Positions 51,883 to 59,974 of a stretch of 64,000 nucleotides of DNA are shown in pieces (within the stretch, counting starts at the first letter, position 1; each line of letters starts with the position of its first letter). Under the pieces are notes generated by a model. That model did not search any database. It was not told the DNA's origin and worked only from the letters and a program-made list of their open reading frames with translations. The stretch comes from Lederbergia citrisecunda (GTDB lineage Bacteria > Bacillota > Bacilli > Bacillales > Bacillaceae_C), in the NCBI RefSeq assembly GCF_018343695.1, contig NZ_JAGYPJ010000001.1, forward strand, positions 1,127,001 to 1,191,000, written 5' to 3'. The position numbers were made by a program, and so were the translations under genes.

Positions 51883-52130
51883 CTATTCAATTTTTCCTTT
51901 TCCGACTATTTGTGTTCCATCAATCAAACCTAATTGACCAAAAAAATATATATACATTCAGTTTGATTCCTCTTTTTTACACCTTGAATATTTACAAAGT
52001 ATTCATTACCTTCTTCAAACAAATTATAGATTCTTGAGTCCTCAATCATTACATTATATCTCTTAATTTGGAATGTTATCATAAGCATTAGCGCCTATAA
52101 ACACATCTTAATATATTTCCCTGGCTTAAT
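51883..52130 (-). pseudogene. degraded small gene
   Basis: - strand frames give KPGKYIKMCL, stop, MLMITFQIKRYNVMIEDSRI with NLFEEGNEYFVNIQGVKK, then after a frame change FFGQLGLIDGTQIVGKGKIE and a stop at 51883, one base from the CHR. At least two lesions. No family recognised. The remaining gap to 51767 is CHR sequence. Confidence 0.45.
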
Positions 52131-52196
52131 ATGATGTTCTTTCTTTTCAATTTCAAAAAGTGTACCTTATCTAAAATCATTTTGTCTAATCCCCCC

Positions 52197-52739
52197 TTAT
52201 TCTTCACTTTGACTTTCGATAAATGCTTTTTCTTCCTCTGGGTCCATTATTCCTTCCGCTGCGCCGACATTTCCACCTTGGAATCCCCATACCACATTGT
52301 GGTCTTTATCAATCCTTGAAAAGTCTCCTTTTTTCCACCTTTCAAGAATATCAAAGTATACCTTTTTGTATTTCAATTTCATGTTATCTAATTCAACCGC
52401 TTCGATTAACCAATCGATTCTCTCGTCTGTAATGAGGTAGAATCCCCCCCATTTTTCCTGTGATTTAACCTTTTGGTGTGACATTAAATGAATATAACGC
52501 AGTATATCATCATCTTCTACTTCTTCTATTGAAAGGCTTTGACCAAATGGATTTTTTTCCGTTTCTGTAATTTCTATGTCCTCATCTGTAATGTTCTCGT
52601 CTGTAATTACTTCATCTTCAATTACTGGATTCTCTCTTTCCTCTGCGATCGTGCTCATATCCTTATATATGGTATAGCCGAAATATATAAAAAATCCTGC
52701 TACTAATATACCTAATCCCCACATAATTTTTTTAATCAA
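52197..52739 (-). CDS. membrane-anchored DUF6241-like protein
   Basis: Predicted 180-residue protein: membrane anchor (IMWGLGILVAGFFIYFGYTI), an acidic, Thr-rich linker (about 30-62), and a conserved-looking domain with NPFGQSLSIEEVEDDDILRY, IHLMSHQKVKSQEKWG and LITDERIDWLIEAVE. This fits DUF6241 as I remember it; function unknown. Start follows GGGGGGAA. Ends near the CHR-bounded remnant; upstream is a CHR. Confidence 0.6.
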   Translation of the reverse strand: MIKKIMWGLGILVAGFFIYFGYTIYKDMSTIAEERENPVIEDEVITDENITDEDIEITETEKNPFGQSLSIEEVEDDDILRYIHLMSHQKVKSQEKWGGFYLITDERIDWLIEAVELDNMKLKYKKVYFDILERWKKGDFSRIDKDHNVVWGFQGGNVGAAEGIMDPEEEKAFIESQSEE

Positions 52740-52857
52740 TGTAAATTCCCCCCCTAGTTAGTTTGGTTTCATTCTAAAGGCAATCTCTCTGTTAAAGTTT
52801 GACGAATAATTAAATACTCGGTATCTAATCAGGAAAATCCTTCCATAACCTAGTCTT

Positions 52858-52950
52858 ACAGAACTAACTTGCCCGTTAGTGGAACAAGAAAAAAAGCCGC
52901 CGAAGCAGCTGAAGATCTTAAATTATAGCACCCGTTAGTTCAACAAGAAC
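52858..52950 (-). repeat. CHR copy with a different hairpin module
   Basis: - strand: TTGTTGAACTAACGGGTGC, a module with hairpin GCTGC-TTCG-GCGGC and seven-T run, TTGTTCCACTAACGGGCAAG, TTAGTTC. Both cores are perfect CTAACGGG, yet the segment between them is unrelated to the usual GTTAATC hairpin. Confidence 0.85.
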
Positions 52951-52995
52951 TATTATTTTTGCGAAGAATTAAATACAGAATACCAAAGAAGGGTA

Positions 52996-53259
52996 TTACG
53001 GAAGTATCTTGTCAATACTCCATGAGTGAGACGAGTGCAAAAATATGGATACAATACTAAAGATCATAGCTGAGCGAGCAAACCATTTCCCTTCTTGCTT
53101 GAATCTTCTAATCTCTTCTAAACTTTTTATTGATAAAACAAAACTAATAGTAGCAATTGCTACACCAATTGTAGCGAATACTATACCTCTTGTTGGTACA
53201 AAAAATGACAAGATTGCCAATATTAAAGCTAATTTTGACTTAGTGTTTGCTTCTCTCAT
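52996..53259 (-). CDS. small membrane protein, copy 2 of a duplicated unit
   Basis: Predicted 87-residue protein with the same helices as copy 1 at 12873; differences are scattered (for example ANTKSKL for TNTKSIL, IFLHSSHSW for VLLHSPNSW). Upstream DNA is similar as far as the CHR core (TTTAGTTTAATAAGG and beyond), downstream to about 35 bases past the stop. Start ATG with weak AGAGG. The copy lies on the - strand, so both copies point toward dif. Confidence 0.75.
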   Translation of the reverse strand: MREANTKSKLALILAILSFFVPTRGIVFATIGVAIATISFVLSIKSLEEIRRFKQEGKWFARSAMIFSIVSIFLHSSHSWSIDKILP

Positions 53260-53373
53260 TAAATTCTAGCCTCTTTTATTATAATTGATATAAACTTTTT
53301 TTAACTAATAAGGTTATTCCATTTTTACTTTGTATTGAATATTTTAATACATAATTCGTAAAAGTATTCAAAT

Positions 53374-53470
53374 TCCTTATTAAACTAACCTGCTTCTTTA
53401 GTTCAATAAGGACTTCTACAAAAAATGCGTTAATCCTTCCTGGATCAACGCACCCGTTAGTGCAATAAAC
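53374..53470 (-). repeat. CHR repeat copy, full
   Basis: - strand: TTTATTGCACTAACGGGTGCG, stem GCGTTGATCC/GGATTAACGC (one G-T pair), ATTTTTTGTAGAAGTCC, TTATTGAACTAAAGAAGCAGG, TTAGTTTAATAAGG. Its right end is the start of the duplicated unit. Confidence 0.9.
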
Positions 53471-53487
53471 CTTATCTACACATTATT

Positions 53488-53964
53488 TCATAAACTTTTA
53501 CGAAAATAATCTAAAAGAAGAGATAGAAAAATGGAAGCGGTTAAAAATATAAAGTATGTGTTTACATTAAAATATTGCTTGTTGACGTGTATGGACATAA
53601 AAGAAGTGATGCTATCAATATACTGCCCGTCTATAAATCCAAAATCTACTTTGTATTTTTCTGCCAAAATATTTTTATATCTTAGAAAAGCAATCCTTTG
53701 ATAAAAAATTGACATCACTAAATGAATAAAGGTAACTGTAATCCCAACTAATAATACGCCAGTTTTAATAGTATAATCACTAAAAACTTTAGTCCATAAA
53801 TACACAAGACAACAAAACATAATAAAAATAATACCCAATAATAAAATTGCTGGGTTACCATTCCCTGATGTTTGACCTGGTTTAGGATTCATAAAATTGC
53901 ATATTAAAAATATAGGTATCGCTAAAATGCTTATCCCTATTATGAGAATTACTCTCCTCCTCAT
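53488..53964 (-). CDS. four-helix membrane protein, hypothetical
   Basis: Predicted 158-residue protein with membrane helices near 5-22, 38-60, 70-92 and 136-153 and an outer or inner loop YKVDFGFIDGQYIDSITSFM. No family recognised. ATG follows GGAGGTG by seven bases. Single-gene unit between CHR copies. Confidence 0.7.
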   Translation of the reverse strand: MRRRVILIIGISILAIPIFLICNFMNPKPGQTSGNGNPAILLLGIIFIMFCCLVYLWTKVFSDYTIKTGVLLVGITVTFIHLVMSIFYQRIAFLRYKNILAEKYKVDFGFIDGQYIDSITSFMSIHVNKQYFNVNTYFIFLTASIFLSLLLDYFRKSL

Positions 53965-53984
53965 ACAAAGACACCTCCAATACC

Positions 53985-54060
53985 CTTATTACACTATCCT
54001 GCCCGTTAGTGAAAATTACGGCCTATGGGAAACTTTCTTTCAAGGTGCATTAGTTCACAA
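53985..54060 (-). repeat. CHR remnant
   Basis: - strand: TTGTGAACTAATGCACC, variant module, CACTAACGGGCAGGATAGTG, TAATAAGG. Core 2 and right shoulder are clear, hairpin unclear. Confidence 0.6.
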
Positions 54061-54573
54061 TGAGTTTGCGATTTCTACTAGCGTTGGCAAAGGATCGTCT
54101 AATAATTTTTCCTCAATACTCAGTATATAAGTCCAATTATTTTTAATAAACATTAAAACAATTATAACCTTTTCATCTTTTCCTGCTGTTGAATAATAAG
54201 CATCCGTCCCGTCTTTTAGAGATATTTTAGTGTCTGTACTTGAAAAAAAATCCCTTTCATTTCTAGCAGGAAAAATATTTATTATATAATTAAAGTTTTT
54301 TTTCTCATTTAAATATTCAATCTCGAGGTTCTCATTTTCTCGGTTAAATCTGCCAAAAGTGTGGCTAAAATTTAAAGGCGGCAATTTTTTTGGCAAATCT
54401 AAGTTTGTTTTAAAATATGACTTGGTTTCCTCTATTGCTTCTGCAATAGATTTGTATCCTAGGTCATAATAGATTTTTTCTACATTTTTTTGCAGGGATA
54501 TTTTAGCTGATTTCCATCCACCGATAAAGAGACTAAATCCTAACAACAAAATAAAAAATTTCTTTTTATTCAC
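54055..54573 (-). CDS. membrane-anchored or secreted hypothetical protein
   Basis: Predicted 172-residue protein with an N-terminal signal/anchor (KKKFFILLLGFSLFIGGWKS) and an outer domain (YKSIAEAIEETKSYFKTNLD, LEIEYLNEKKNFNYIINIFP, DGTDAYYSTAGKDEKVI, WTYILSIEEKLLDDPLPTLV). The pattern of alternating strands ending in a helix is like small DUF4367-type stress proteins, without firm assignment. GTG start, ten bases after GGGCGG. Its stop lies inside a CHR. Confidence 0.65.
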   Translation of the reverse strand: MNKKKFFILLLGFSLFIGGWKSAKISLQKNVEKIYYDLGYKSIAEAIEETKSYFKTNLDLPKKLPPLNFSHTFGRFNRENENLEIEYLNEKKNFNYIINIFPARNERDFFSSTDTKISLKDGTDAYYSTAGKDEKVIIVLMFIKNNWTYILSIEEKLLDDPLPTLVEIANSL

Positions 54574-54725
54574 TTTAGATTACCGCCCTTCGTCGGTCCT
54601 ATATCAAAACTAAGCAATTAAAAGATTCGAATATAATTATGTGGATTGTCTCTCTTAACTTGTCCTAAAAGTCAATTCATCCTATTCTTTACCTTATTCA
54701 ATATAAAGATAAAAATAACCTATCT

Positions 54726-54820
54726 TGTCAAACTAACCTGCCCCGTTAGCACAAGATGAAATTCAATAAAAAAGGACCATAAACCTTAATGGATTAAAGC
54801 CCCCGTTTGTTGAATTATAA
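54726..54820 (-). repeat. CHR repeat copy, TTTAATCC stem
   Basis: - strand: AATTCAACAAACGGGGGC, stem TTTAATCC/GGTTTATGG, TCCTTTTTTATTGAATT, TGTGCTAACGGGGCAGG, TTAGTTTGAC. Confidence 0.75.
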
Positions 54821-54888
54821 TGTACCAGTCAATTCATATATAATAAGTTTAAAATAGTAGCATTTTTTGTCCCGTCGATATTAGTGCT

Positions 54889-55356
54889 TTATTTGTTCTT
54901 AATTAATTCTTCAATTAGTATTCCATTAATCTTTAATCCAGAAATATCACAATCAATAATCTCCATGTTTGATAAATTACAGTTTTTAAATTGTCCTTTT
55001 GTAAGGTCACTATTTAGAAAGCTAATTGGTTTATATTGCCCGTCGGGATTAAAATTCCCATCACCCTCAACTGGAAAAACTATATTATGAAATTCTGTCC
55101 CAAATAAATGAACATGATCTATAACTGCATTACTAAAGTTTGCATGCTGAATTCCTACCCCAGATAGATTAGCGTTTGATATTTTACTGTCACCCAAATT
55201 TACATCATTAATAGCCATTTTACTCATATTTACGTTATTAATTTTTGTATTAGCCAAACTTACATTGTCAATTTCAAGTTTCTCAGCTTTAACTTCTTGC
55301 CACTTTGAACCAGAAATATCAGCCTTTTTTAAATCAAAGTTTTTAACATCCAACAT
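54889..55356 (-). CDS. pentapeptide-repeat protein
   Basis: Predicted 155-residue protein made largely of pentapeptide repeats (A/N-x-L/M-x-x): DKLEIDNVSL-type repeats at residues about 25-85, for example NVNLGDSKISNANLSG and VGIQHANFSNAVIDH, and again at 110-145 (FLNSDLTKGQFKNCNLSN, IIDCDISG). Such proteins form right-handed beta-helices; some protect DNA gyrase, most are unassigned. A non-repeat loop (PVEGDGNFNPDGQYKP) interrupts the helix. Single-gene unit. Confidence 0.8.
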   Translation of the reverse strand: MLDVKNFDLKKADISGSKWQEVKAEKLEIDNVSLANTKINNVNMSKMAINDVNLGDSKISNANLSGVGIQHANFSNAVIDHVHLFGTEFHNIVFPVEGDGNFNPDGQYKPISFLNSDLTKGQFKNCNLSNMEIIDCDISGLKINGILIEELIKNK

Positions 55357-55507
55357 TTCAACAATCCCCCTAAATTCACTTATTTTTTATTCCCTAAATA
55401 AATTCTATATTCTATTTGATAACCCCTTTTGTTGCAAAATATGAATCGTTCGACAAATAACGATGTTATTATAGTTGAATAAAAAAGGGGCTGATGCAGT
55501 TATCCCT

Positions 55508-55672
55508 CTTCGACTAAACTGCCCTTTAGTTTAAGTACATTTCTTCACAATCTCATCTAAAATATCCATTTATTTAGAAAATGAGTTACTCAGCAATCTT
55601 GCCCTTTAAATGAAAATGAGGCACAAATCCTTGTTCAAGAATTGCGCCCGATAATAGAACTCCTATTAGCTG
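55508..55672 (-). repeat. two CHR copies, one minimal and one degenerate
   Basis: - strand: 55508-55553 GATTGTGAAGAAATGTACTT, AAACTAAAGGGCAG, TTTAGTCGAAG (minimal, one core, no hairpin). 55595-55672 CCAGCTAATAGGAG to GCGCAATTCTTGAACAAGGA and AAGGGCAAGATTGCTGAG. They fill most of the 334-base gap 55357-55690. Confidence 0.65.
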
Positions 55673-55690
55673 GTTAGTAAAAAATAAGTA

Positions 55691-55993
55691 TTATTTTAAG
55701 CCAGTGAATTTAAAGTGTTCTTGTTCAATAAGATTAATAAATTTTTCTTTTTCCTGTTCGTTTCTAATAAGTAATTCAACATTTTTAGACTTAATAAGGT
55801 AACGTTTCACTTTTCTGTTATGCCAAATGACATAACTATATCTATAGTCTTGATACAATGTGGAAAACCATTTTTCGTTCCTTAATTTATCAATATTTTT
55901 TTCGAGTTTTGATTTAGGAGTAATAAAAAATAGAGCATTCGCTAATAAGTCTATAATGAAGCCAATAATCGCCTCAATAATAATATCAAACAC
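55691..55993 (-). CDS. small membrane-associated protein
   Basis: Predicted 100-residue protein: N-terminal membrane helix (IIIEAIIGFIIDLLANALFF) followed by a basic cytoplasmic domain (KSKLEKNIDKLRNEKWFSTL, SYVIWHNRKVKRYLIKS, KEKFINLIEQEHFKF). GTG start close behind AGGGTGAG. No family recognised. Single-gene unit. Confidence 0.65.
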   Translation of the reverse strand: MFDIIIEAIIGFIIDLLANALFFITPKSKLEKNIDKLRNEKWFSTLYQDYRYSYVIWHNRKVKRYLIKSKNVELLIRNEQEKEKFINLIEQEHFKFTGLK

Positions 55994-56040
55994 CTCACCC
56001 TATTTTTTCTTAGTATCTTTTAGCATAAACGTATTTCTTA

Positions 56041-56187
56041 TTAAAGATAATGGCCCAATTGTTGAATACAAGTTATAAACCTCTCTTGAACTAAACTGCC
56101 TCGTTAGTTCAATAACTTCAACAAATATAAGCGATAATCCTTCTTGGACTATCGCATCCGTTAGTTTAAGTAGAAACCTTCACAATC
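56041..56187 (-). repeat. CHR repeat copy, full, with shared outer tail
   Basis: - strand: GATTGTGAAGGTTTCTACTT, AAACTAACGGATGCG, stem GCGATAGTCC/GGATTATCGC, TTATATTTGTTGAAGTTATT, GAACTAACGAGGCAG, TTTAGTTCAAGAGAGG. The following tail (TATAACTTGTATTCAACAATT, in two parts) is nearly repeated at 56646. Confidence 0.85.
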
Positions 56188-56249
56188 TTTTCTATACTTT
56201 AAACATAATCCAATCTATTAAATTAGTTATTCCGGAATCAGGATCAATA

Positions 56250-56292
56250 AAAAAAACGCCTCTTATTAAAGAAAAGCGCCCGTTAATTAAAC
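56250..56292 (-). repeat. CHR fragment
   Basis: - strand: TTTAATTAACGGGCGC, TTTTCTTTAATAAGAGGCG, TTTTTTTTATTG: a short hairpin module with one core. Confidence 0.55.
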
Positions 56293-56311
56293 ACTTGTTA
56301 CTTTGTTCATT

Positions 56312-56593
56312 CTAAAATAAACCCACAACGGAAGGGTTTATGTATTGTAAAGTGAGAATAAAAAGAGCAATCAAGCCTATTGTGGATATTAAAAACACCC
56401 AAACTTTTTTTATCCTTAACTGTACAAAAGCAGATACCAATACAAGGATATTAAAAATCGCAATCATTGAAACCCAAGCCCCATGAGTTTGATCTGGGTC
56501 TGGTGCAGCAATGCTAAACATTGGGCCTATACCAATAAGAATTACTAATATGAATATCAATCCGTGTACCAAATATACTGCTGCCTTAAACAA
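56312..56593 (-). CDS. three-helix membrane protein, hypothetical
   Basis: Predicted 93-residue protein, membrane helices about 5-27, 38-58 and 64-84, with a short outer loop SIAAPDPDQTHGAW. TTG start five bases after AGGTGG. No family recognised. Single-gene unit. Confidence 0.65.
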   Translation of the reverse strand: MFKAAVYLVHGLIFILVILIGIGPMFSIAAPDPDQTHGAWVSMIAIFNILVLVSAFVQLRIKKVWVFLISTIGLIALFILTLQYINPSVVGLF

Positions 56594-56645
56594 TTAAACC
56601 ACCTGCTCTCTCCAATTTCGATCGTTAGTTAAACAATCCTTACTC

Positions 56646-56772
56646 CTTTAAATGGCCCGATTGTTGAATACAAGTTAAAAACCTCTCTTGCACTAAGCTG
56701 CCCGTTAGCTTAATAACTTCAACAAAAAAGGCGTTAATCCTACTCGATTAACGCTACCCGTTACTCAATAAT
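56646..56772 (-). repeat. CHR repeat copy, full, with shared outer tail
   Basis: - strand: TTGAGTAACGGGTAGCG, stem GCGTTAATCG/GGATTAACGC, CTTTTTTGTTGAAGTTATT, AAGCTAACGGGCAG, CTTAGTGCAAGAGAGG and a tail nearly identical to that at 56041. Confidence 0.9.
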
Positions 56773-56964
56773 TTATTTTTCTTGTTGCCCTTTTTGCTTT
56801 TTTATTGTTATCAGTTTTGACATAACAAAATGACCAACTGTAATAGTAAGTAACAGGTCTCTATATGGCGCATTTGTGCCCCCTAAAAGTGATGCAACAA
56901 TATAGAAGAACATAAATGATATTATAAGCAAACCAAGAACATAATACTCAATTTTCACTTCCAT
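56773..56964 (-). CDS. small membrane protein
   Basis: Predicted 63-residue protein with two membrane helices (VLGLLIISFMFFYIVASLLG, LLLTITVGHFVMSKLITI) and a basic tail (KKQKGQQEK). ATG follows AGGAGGAAATATA. Function unknown. Its stop abuts a CHR. Confidence 0.7.
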   Translation of the reverse strand: MEVKIEYYVLGLLIISFMFFYIVASLLGGTNAPYRDLLLTITVGHFVMSKLITIKKQKGQQEK

Positions 56965-57151
56965 TATATTTCCTCCTTATTAAATAAACCTGCTCTTTTA
57001 CTTCAATAAGCGAGGGAGCTACCATCACGATAAATCCTTCTATCGTCGTTCAAGCATCGATTTCTTAATAGCGTTAAGAAATATTAATTTATTTCAACCA
57101 TTTTTATTTTCAAGGTAAAAGTTGGACATATTATCCGTAGGAGGTGATAAG

Positions 57152-57295
57152 GTGGCTGACAAAAAGAAAACTTCCAAACACATAGAAAGATACAGTAAAT
57201 TAGATAGATACAAAAACGATCGACATAATGATAATGCTAGGGCAGCAGCGGCTCTTGAACCAGAAACCCCAAGAATTAATACGGATAATCTTTAA
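57152..57295 (+). CDS. small basic protein, 47 residues
   Basis: GTG start eight bases after AGGAGG, then ADKKKTSKHIERYSKLDRYK, NDRHNDNARAAAALEPETP and RINTDNL. Strong ribosome binding site and composition (Lys, Arg, Asn; no hydrophobic helix) support a real gene. It runs against the local CHR orientation. It has no recognised family; small basic proteins of spores or nucleoid are one possibility but nothing shows it. Confidence 0.6.
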   Translation: MADKKKTSKHIERYSKLDRYKNDRHNDNARAAAALEPETPRINTDNL

Positions 57296-57414
57296 CAGTA
57301 TGTCTATTGTTCATACATTTGAAATAGCATACCGAATAACAAACTAATACTACGCCTATCAACGCTTGGTTTTAGATCCAAGCGTTACTAATTCTAATAT
57401 GCTTTTATTTCACT

Positions 57415-57437
57415 CTAGCCCCCGTTAGCACAATAAG
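57415..57437 (-). repeat. CHR shoulder fragment
   Basis: - strand: TTATTGTGCTAACGGGGGC only. Confidence 0.55.
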
Positions 57438-57498
57438 TAAAGAGGATTTTATTCAACCCTAATTAAAATGCTTTCAAGATTCTTGGAACAACCACTTA

Positions 57499-57876
57499 TT
57501 AAATATTCGATTTCGCCTTGTGTATTTTCTTTTCAATTACTTCTTTGCAAACATCGGTCTCTTTACCTTTATTTTTTCCAGCATATTCATCATTTGAATT
57601 ATCATAAGTGTAATGAATAACTTCCCCATCAAATTGTAAATCTTGGAAAATAGGGTCTCCTTCGTGAGTATAGCCTGTAACTCGTATGGTGTCTTCTTTT
57701 TTGTTAGATAAATTAATTAAGAACTGTTCAAACCTTTCTAAATTAACAACTTCATTTTGGTAAACAACATCCCCTCTCTTAATCGCTTCCTCTGACCCGT
57801 AAGCACCACTCTTTGAACAACCAATAATACTAATAACAACCAAAAATATAATTACATTTAATATAAATCTTTTTAC
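57499..57876 (-). pseudogene. small lipoprotein gene that appears to lack a start codon
   Basis: The frame reads KRFILNVIIFLVVISIIGC, a full lipoprotein signal with lipobox IIGC, then SKSGAYGSEEAIKRG and an outer domain (DTIRVTGYTHEGDPIFQDLQ). At the place where a start should be, six bases after GGAGG, stands GTA (57876-57874), preceded by a stop. The first usable start, TTG 57843, would leave only eight residues before the Cys. So the start is probably mutated; the rest is intact. Function unknown. Confidence 0.55.
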
Positions 57877-58201
57877 TTATTTCCTCCCTAATTCGATTAT
57901 CTATATAAATTTATTTCTTCATTCTTCTCGTTTATACCTTCTTGCACTGACCTGCCCCGTTAGATCTTCAACACTCCTGGACGTATGTAATATAAGACAA
58001 TGCCGCTTATGCTTAATAGACACTTAAGATAATTTTAATCATTTTTTAATAAATATCCCCCTAATTTCTATTAAAGTAGAGACTGATATCATCTCAAATG
58101 AAAATAAGAGATGGAAATTTCTTTGTAACAATGTTTACTTCCAAAAAGAAAACTTAGTATTTTCAGAACAAACTGAAACGGTTCACCCTTTAGGTCGATA
58201 A
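57877..58201. other. gene-free stretch
   Basis: Contains a CHR shoulder fragment (GATCTAACGGGGCAGGTC on the - strand, 57950-57967) and otherwise nothing that I can support. Confidence 0.5.
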
Positions 58202-58330
58202 ATGATATACAAAATATTAAAAGTCACCATATTTTTTGAAATCGTCAAGATTATGGCACCCACTGTGGGTGGAAACAGCGCAGACTTCCTTAATGATAAT
58301 CTTGGATTTGGATGGGTATCCTTAATTAGA
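58202..58330 (+). pseudogene. partial duplicate of the COG4705-like gene
   Basis: ATG 58202 begins KVTIFFEIVKIMAPTVGGNS and ADFLNDNLGFGW, clearly the same motif as the N-terminus of the next gene (KVPQVTIFFWIIKVLCTTVG and ADFINFNIGLGL). The similarity ends after about 42 codons. It is a 5' remnant of a tandem copy. Confidence 0.6.
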
Positions 58331-58386
58331 GAGAGAGAAATAAAATTAAGTTGTTGGCATCCATTTTTAAGAAAGGAAAATTATAT

Positions 58387-59592
58387 ATGCAAGGAAACCA
58401 AAATAAAATGAAAATTTTACTTAACAAAGTGCCACAAGTGACGATTTTCTTTTGGATTATCAAAGTTTTGTGTACAACTGTTGGTGAAACATTTGCTGAT
58501 TTCATCAACTTCAACATTGGACTTGGTTTAACTCTTACTACCATTATTATGGGAGTTGGGTTTTTTATTGCATTGTTTTTTCAATTTAAAGCAAACAAAT
58601 ATGTTCCAGCCATTTACTGGATAACAGTTGTTCTTATAAGCGTATTTGGAACACTGGTAACGGATAATTTGACAGATAATATGGGCGTACCACTTGAGGT
58701 TAGTACAAGTGTTTTCTCGGTGCTACTAGGACTAACTTTTCTATTTTGGTATCTTAGTGAAAAAACACTCTCGATCCACTCGATTTTTACTAGAAAAAGA
58801 GAAGTTTTCTATTGGCTTACGATCCTTTTCACCTTTGCACTTGGAACAGCGGTCGGCGATTTATATTCAGAACAACTTGGTTTTGGTTATCTTTACACCG
58901 GAATAGGCGTTGTTGTTATTATTGCTCTGGTGTTCTTAGCTTATAAATTTTTGAAACTTGACGGAGTATTAGCTTTCTGGATTGCGTATATTTTAACTCG
59001 TCCACTTGGAGCGTCACTTGGAGATTATCTATCTCAACCAAAAGTAAATGGCGGATTAGGACTCGGGACAACCGTTACGAGTGTGATTTTTCTTATCGCT
59101 ATTTTAGCGATCATCATTTTCCTTGCCGTTTCAAAGATTGATACAAATGCTAAAAGTGAAATATCGGAAACAAACCAAAGTAATGCAAATAACAAACATG
59201 CGCTAGCACAAACGATTGTTATAATCGTAATTTTCTTAGTTATTGGTATAGGTGGTTATAAATGGCGCATTAATAATATTACATCACAAGGTGCTGCAGA
59301 GCACGCTACATTAGCAGGTCAATTAAACGATTTTGTTAAATTTGAAAATGATATGCTAAACGCTGTAAATAAAAACGACTTTGCTACAGCAAAAAAAGGC
59401 GCTGATAACTTGGAACATCAGTGGGATACACAAGAACCTAAGCTTCGAAAAATTGATGGCGCTACATGGACGAAAATTGATGGAACAATTGATGTTGTAT
59501 TAGCAGCAGTTCGTTCATCGAATCCTGATGTAAGCAAATGTAAAACAGCACTTACTAATTCACTTAGTACAATAAACGCAGCAAATAAATAA
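58387..59592 (+). CDS. COG4705-like multi-pass membrane protein
   Basis: Predicted 401-residue protein. The first 255 residues hold about eight membrane helices built from a repeated unit ending in GD/GET-ADF/LYSEQLGFG-type loops (CTTVGETFADFINFNIGLGL, ALGTAVGDLYSEQLGFGYLY, PLGASLGDYLSQ), a pattern of the COG4705 group. A further helix near 275-295 (TIVIIVIFLVIGIGGYKW) precedes a helical outer domain of about 100 residues. The ATG at 58387 follows AAAGGA. Function unknown. It runs against the right-arm CHRs. Confidence 0.75.
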   Translation: MQGNQNKMKILLNKVPQVTIFFWIIKVLCTTVGETFADFINFNIGLGLTLTTIIMGVGFFIALFFQFKANKYVPAIYWITVVLISVFGTLVTDNLTDNMGVPLEVSTSVFSVLLGLTFLFWYLSEKTLSIHSIFTRKREVFYWLTILFTFALGTAVGDLYSEQLGFGYLYTGIGVVVIIALVFLAYKFLKLDGVLAFWIAYILTRPLGASLGDYLSQPKVNGGLGLGTTVTSVIFLIAILAIIIFLAVSKIDTNAKSEISETNQSNANNKHALAQTIVIIVIFLVIGIGGYKWRINNITSQGAAEHATLAGQLNDFVKFENDMLNAVNKNDFATAKKGADNLEHQWDTQEPKLRKIDGATWTKIDGTIDVVLAAVRSSNPDVSKCKTALTNSLSTINAANK

Positions 59593-59935
59593 TAATCTTA
59601 GGAATCGCTAAAATCGCGGTTCCTTTTTAAATGGAACTCTTATTAAACTAAACTGCCCGTAAGCTTAAGTATAATGCTTCACAAACTTTCATGAAAAACT
59701 CTTTTCAGTTTATTTCATTCGAATATTTATAACGCGTATCTAATGGACTATCTACAACTACCATAACACTAACTATTTAGATAACCCTTATACATTAATT
59801 ACCTGCTCTTTTTAACAATCCTTCTATGTTTTACCCCTGTTGAACTGCAAATTGCACGATCAAAGATTTGAATTTTTAGCATATTTTCATCCTCTTAATT
59901 ATGATATAAGAATGTACTTATACATTAGTGAAAGT
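59593..59935. other. gene-free stretch with last right-arm CHR
   Basis: Holds one minimal CHR (next entry) and otherwise AT-rich sequence with no gene. It separates the CHR region from the ars operon. Confidence 0.55.
59648..59690 (-). repeat. CHR minimal copy without hairpin
   Basis: - strand: GTTTGTGAAGCATTATACTTA, AGCTTACGGGCAG, TTTAGTTTAATAAG. Long left shoulder joined to right shoulder at one core. Confidence 0.75.
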
Positions 59936-59964
59936 AAAAGCCGTGAGAGTTTCTCACGGCTTTT
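59936..59964 (-). terminator. terminator of the ars operon
   Basis: A perfect 13-bp stem AAAAGCCGTGAGA/TCTCACGGCTTTT with a three-base loop, ten bases after the arsC stop. Confidence 0.85.
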
Positions 59965-59974
59965 ACCTTAATTA

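Noticed and set aside
31-59690. A classical integron with attC sites
   Set aside because: No tyrosine-recombinase integrase and no GTTRRRY/RYYYAAC core layout is present; the core here is CTAACGGG and copies reverse orientation at dif. The likeness to a cassette array is kept only as a hypothesis.
31-59690. CHRs as extra Xer (pdif-like) sites
   Set aside because: The spacer GTTATTAAGCTAAC recalls the XerD half TTATGTAAACT only loosely, and no XerC half lies at the right distance.
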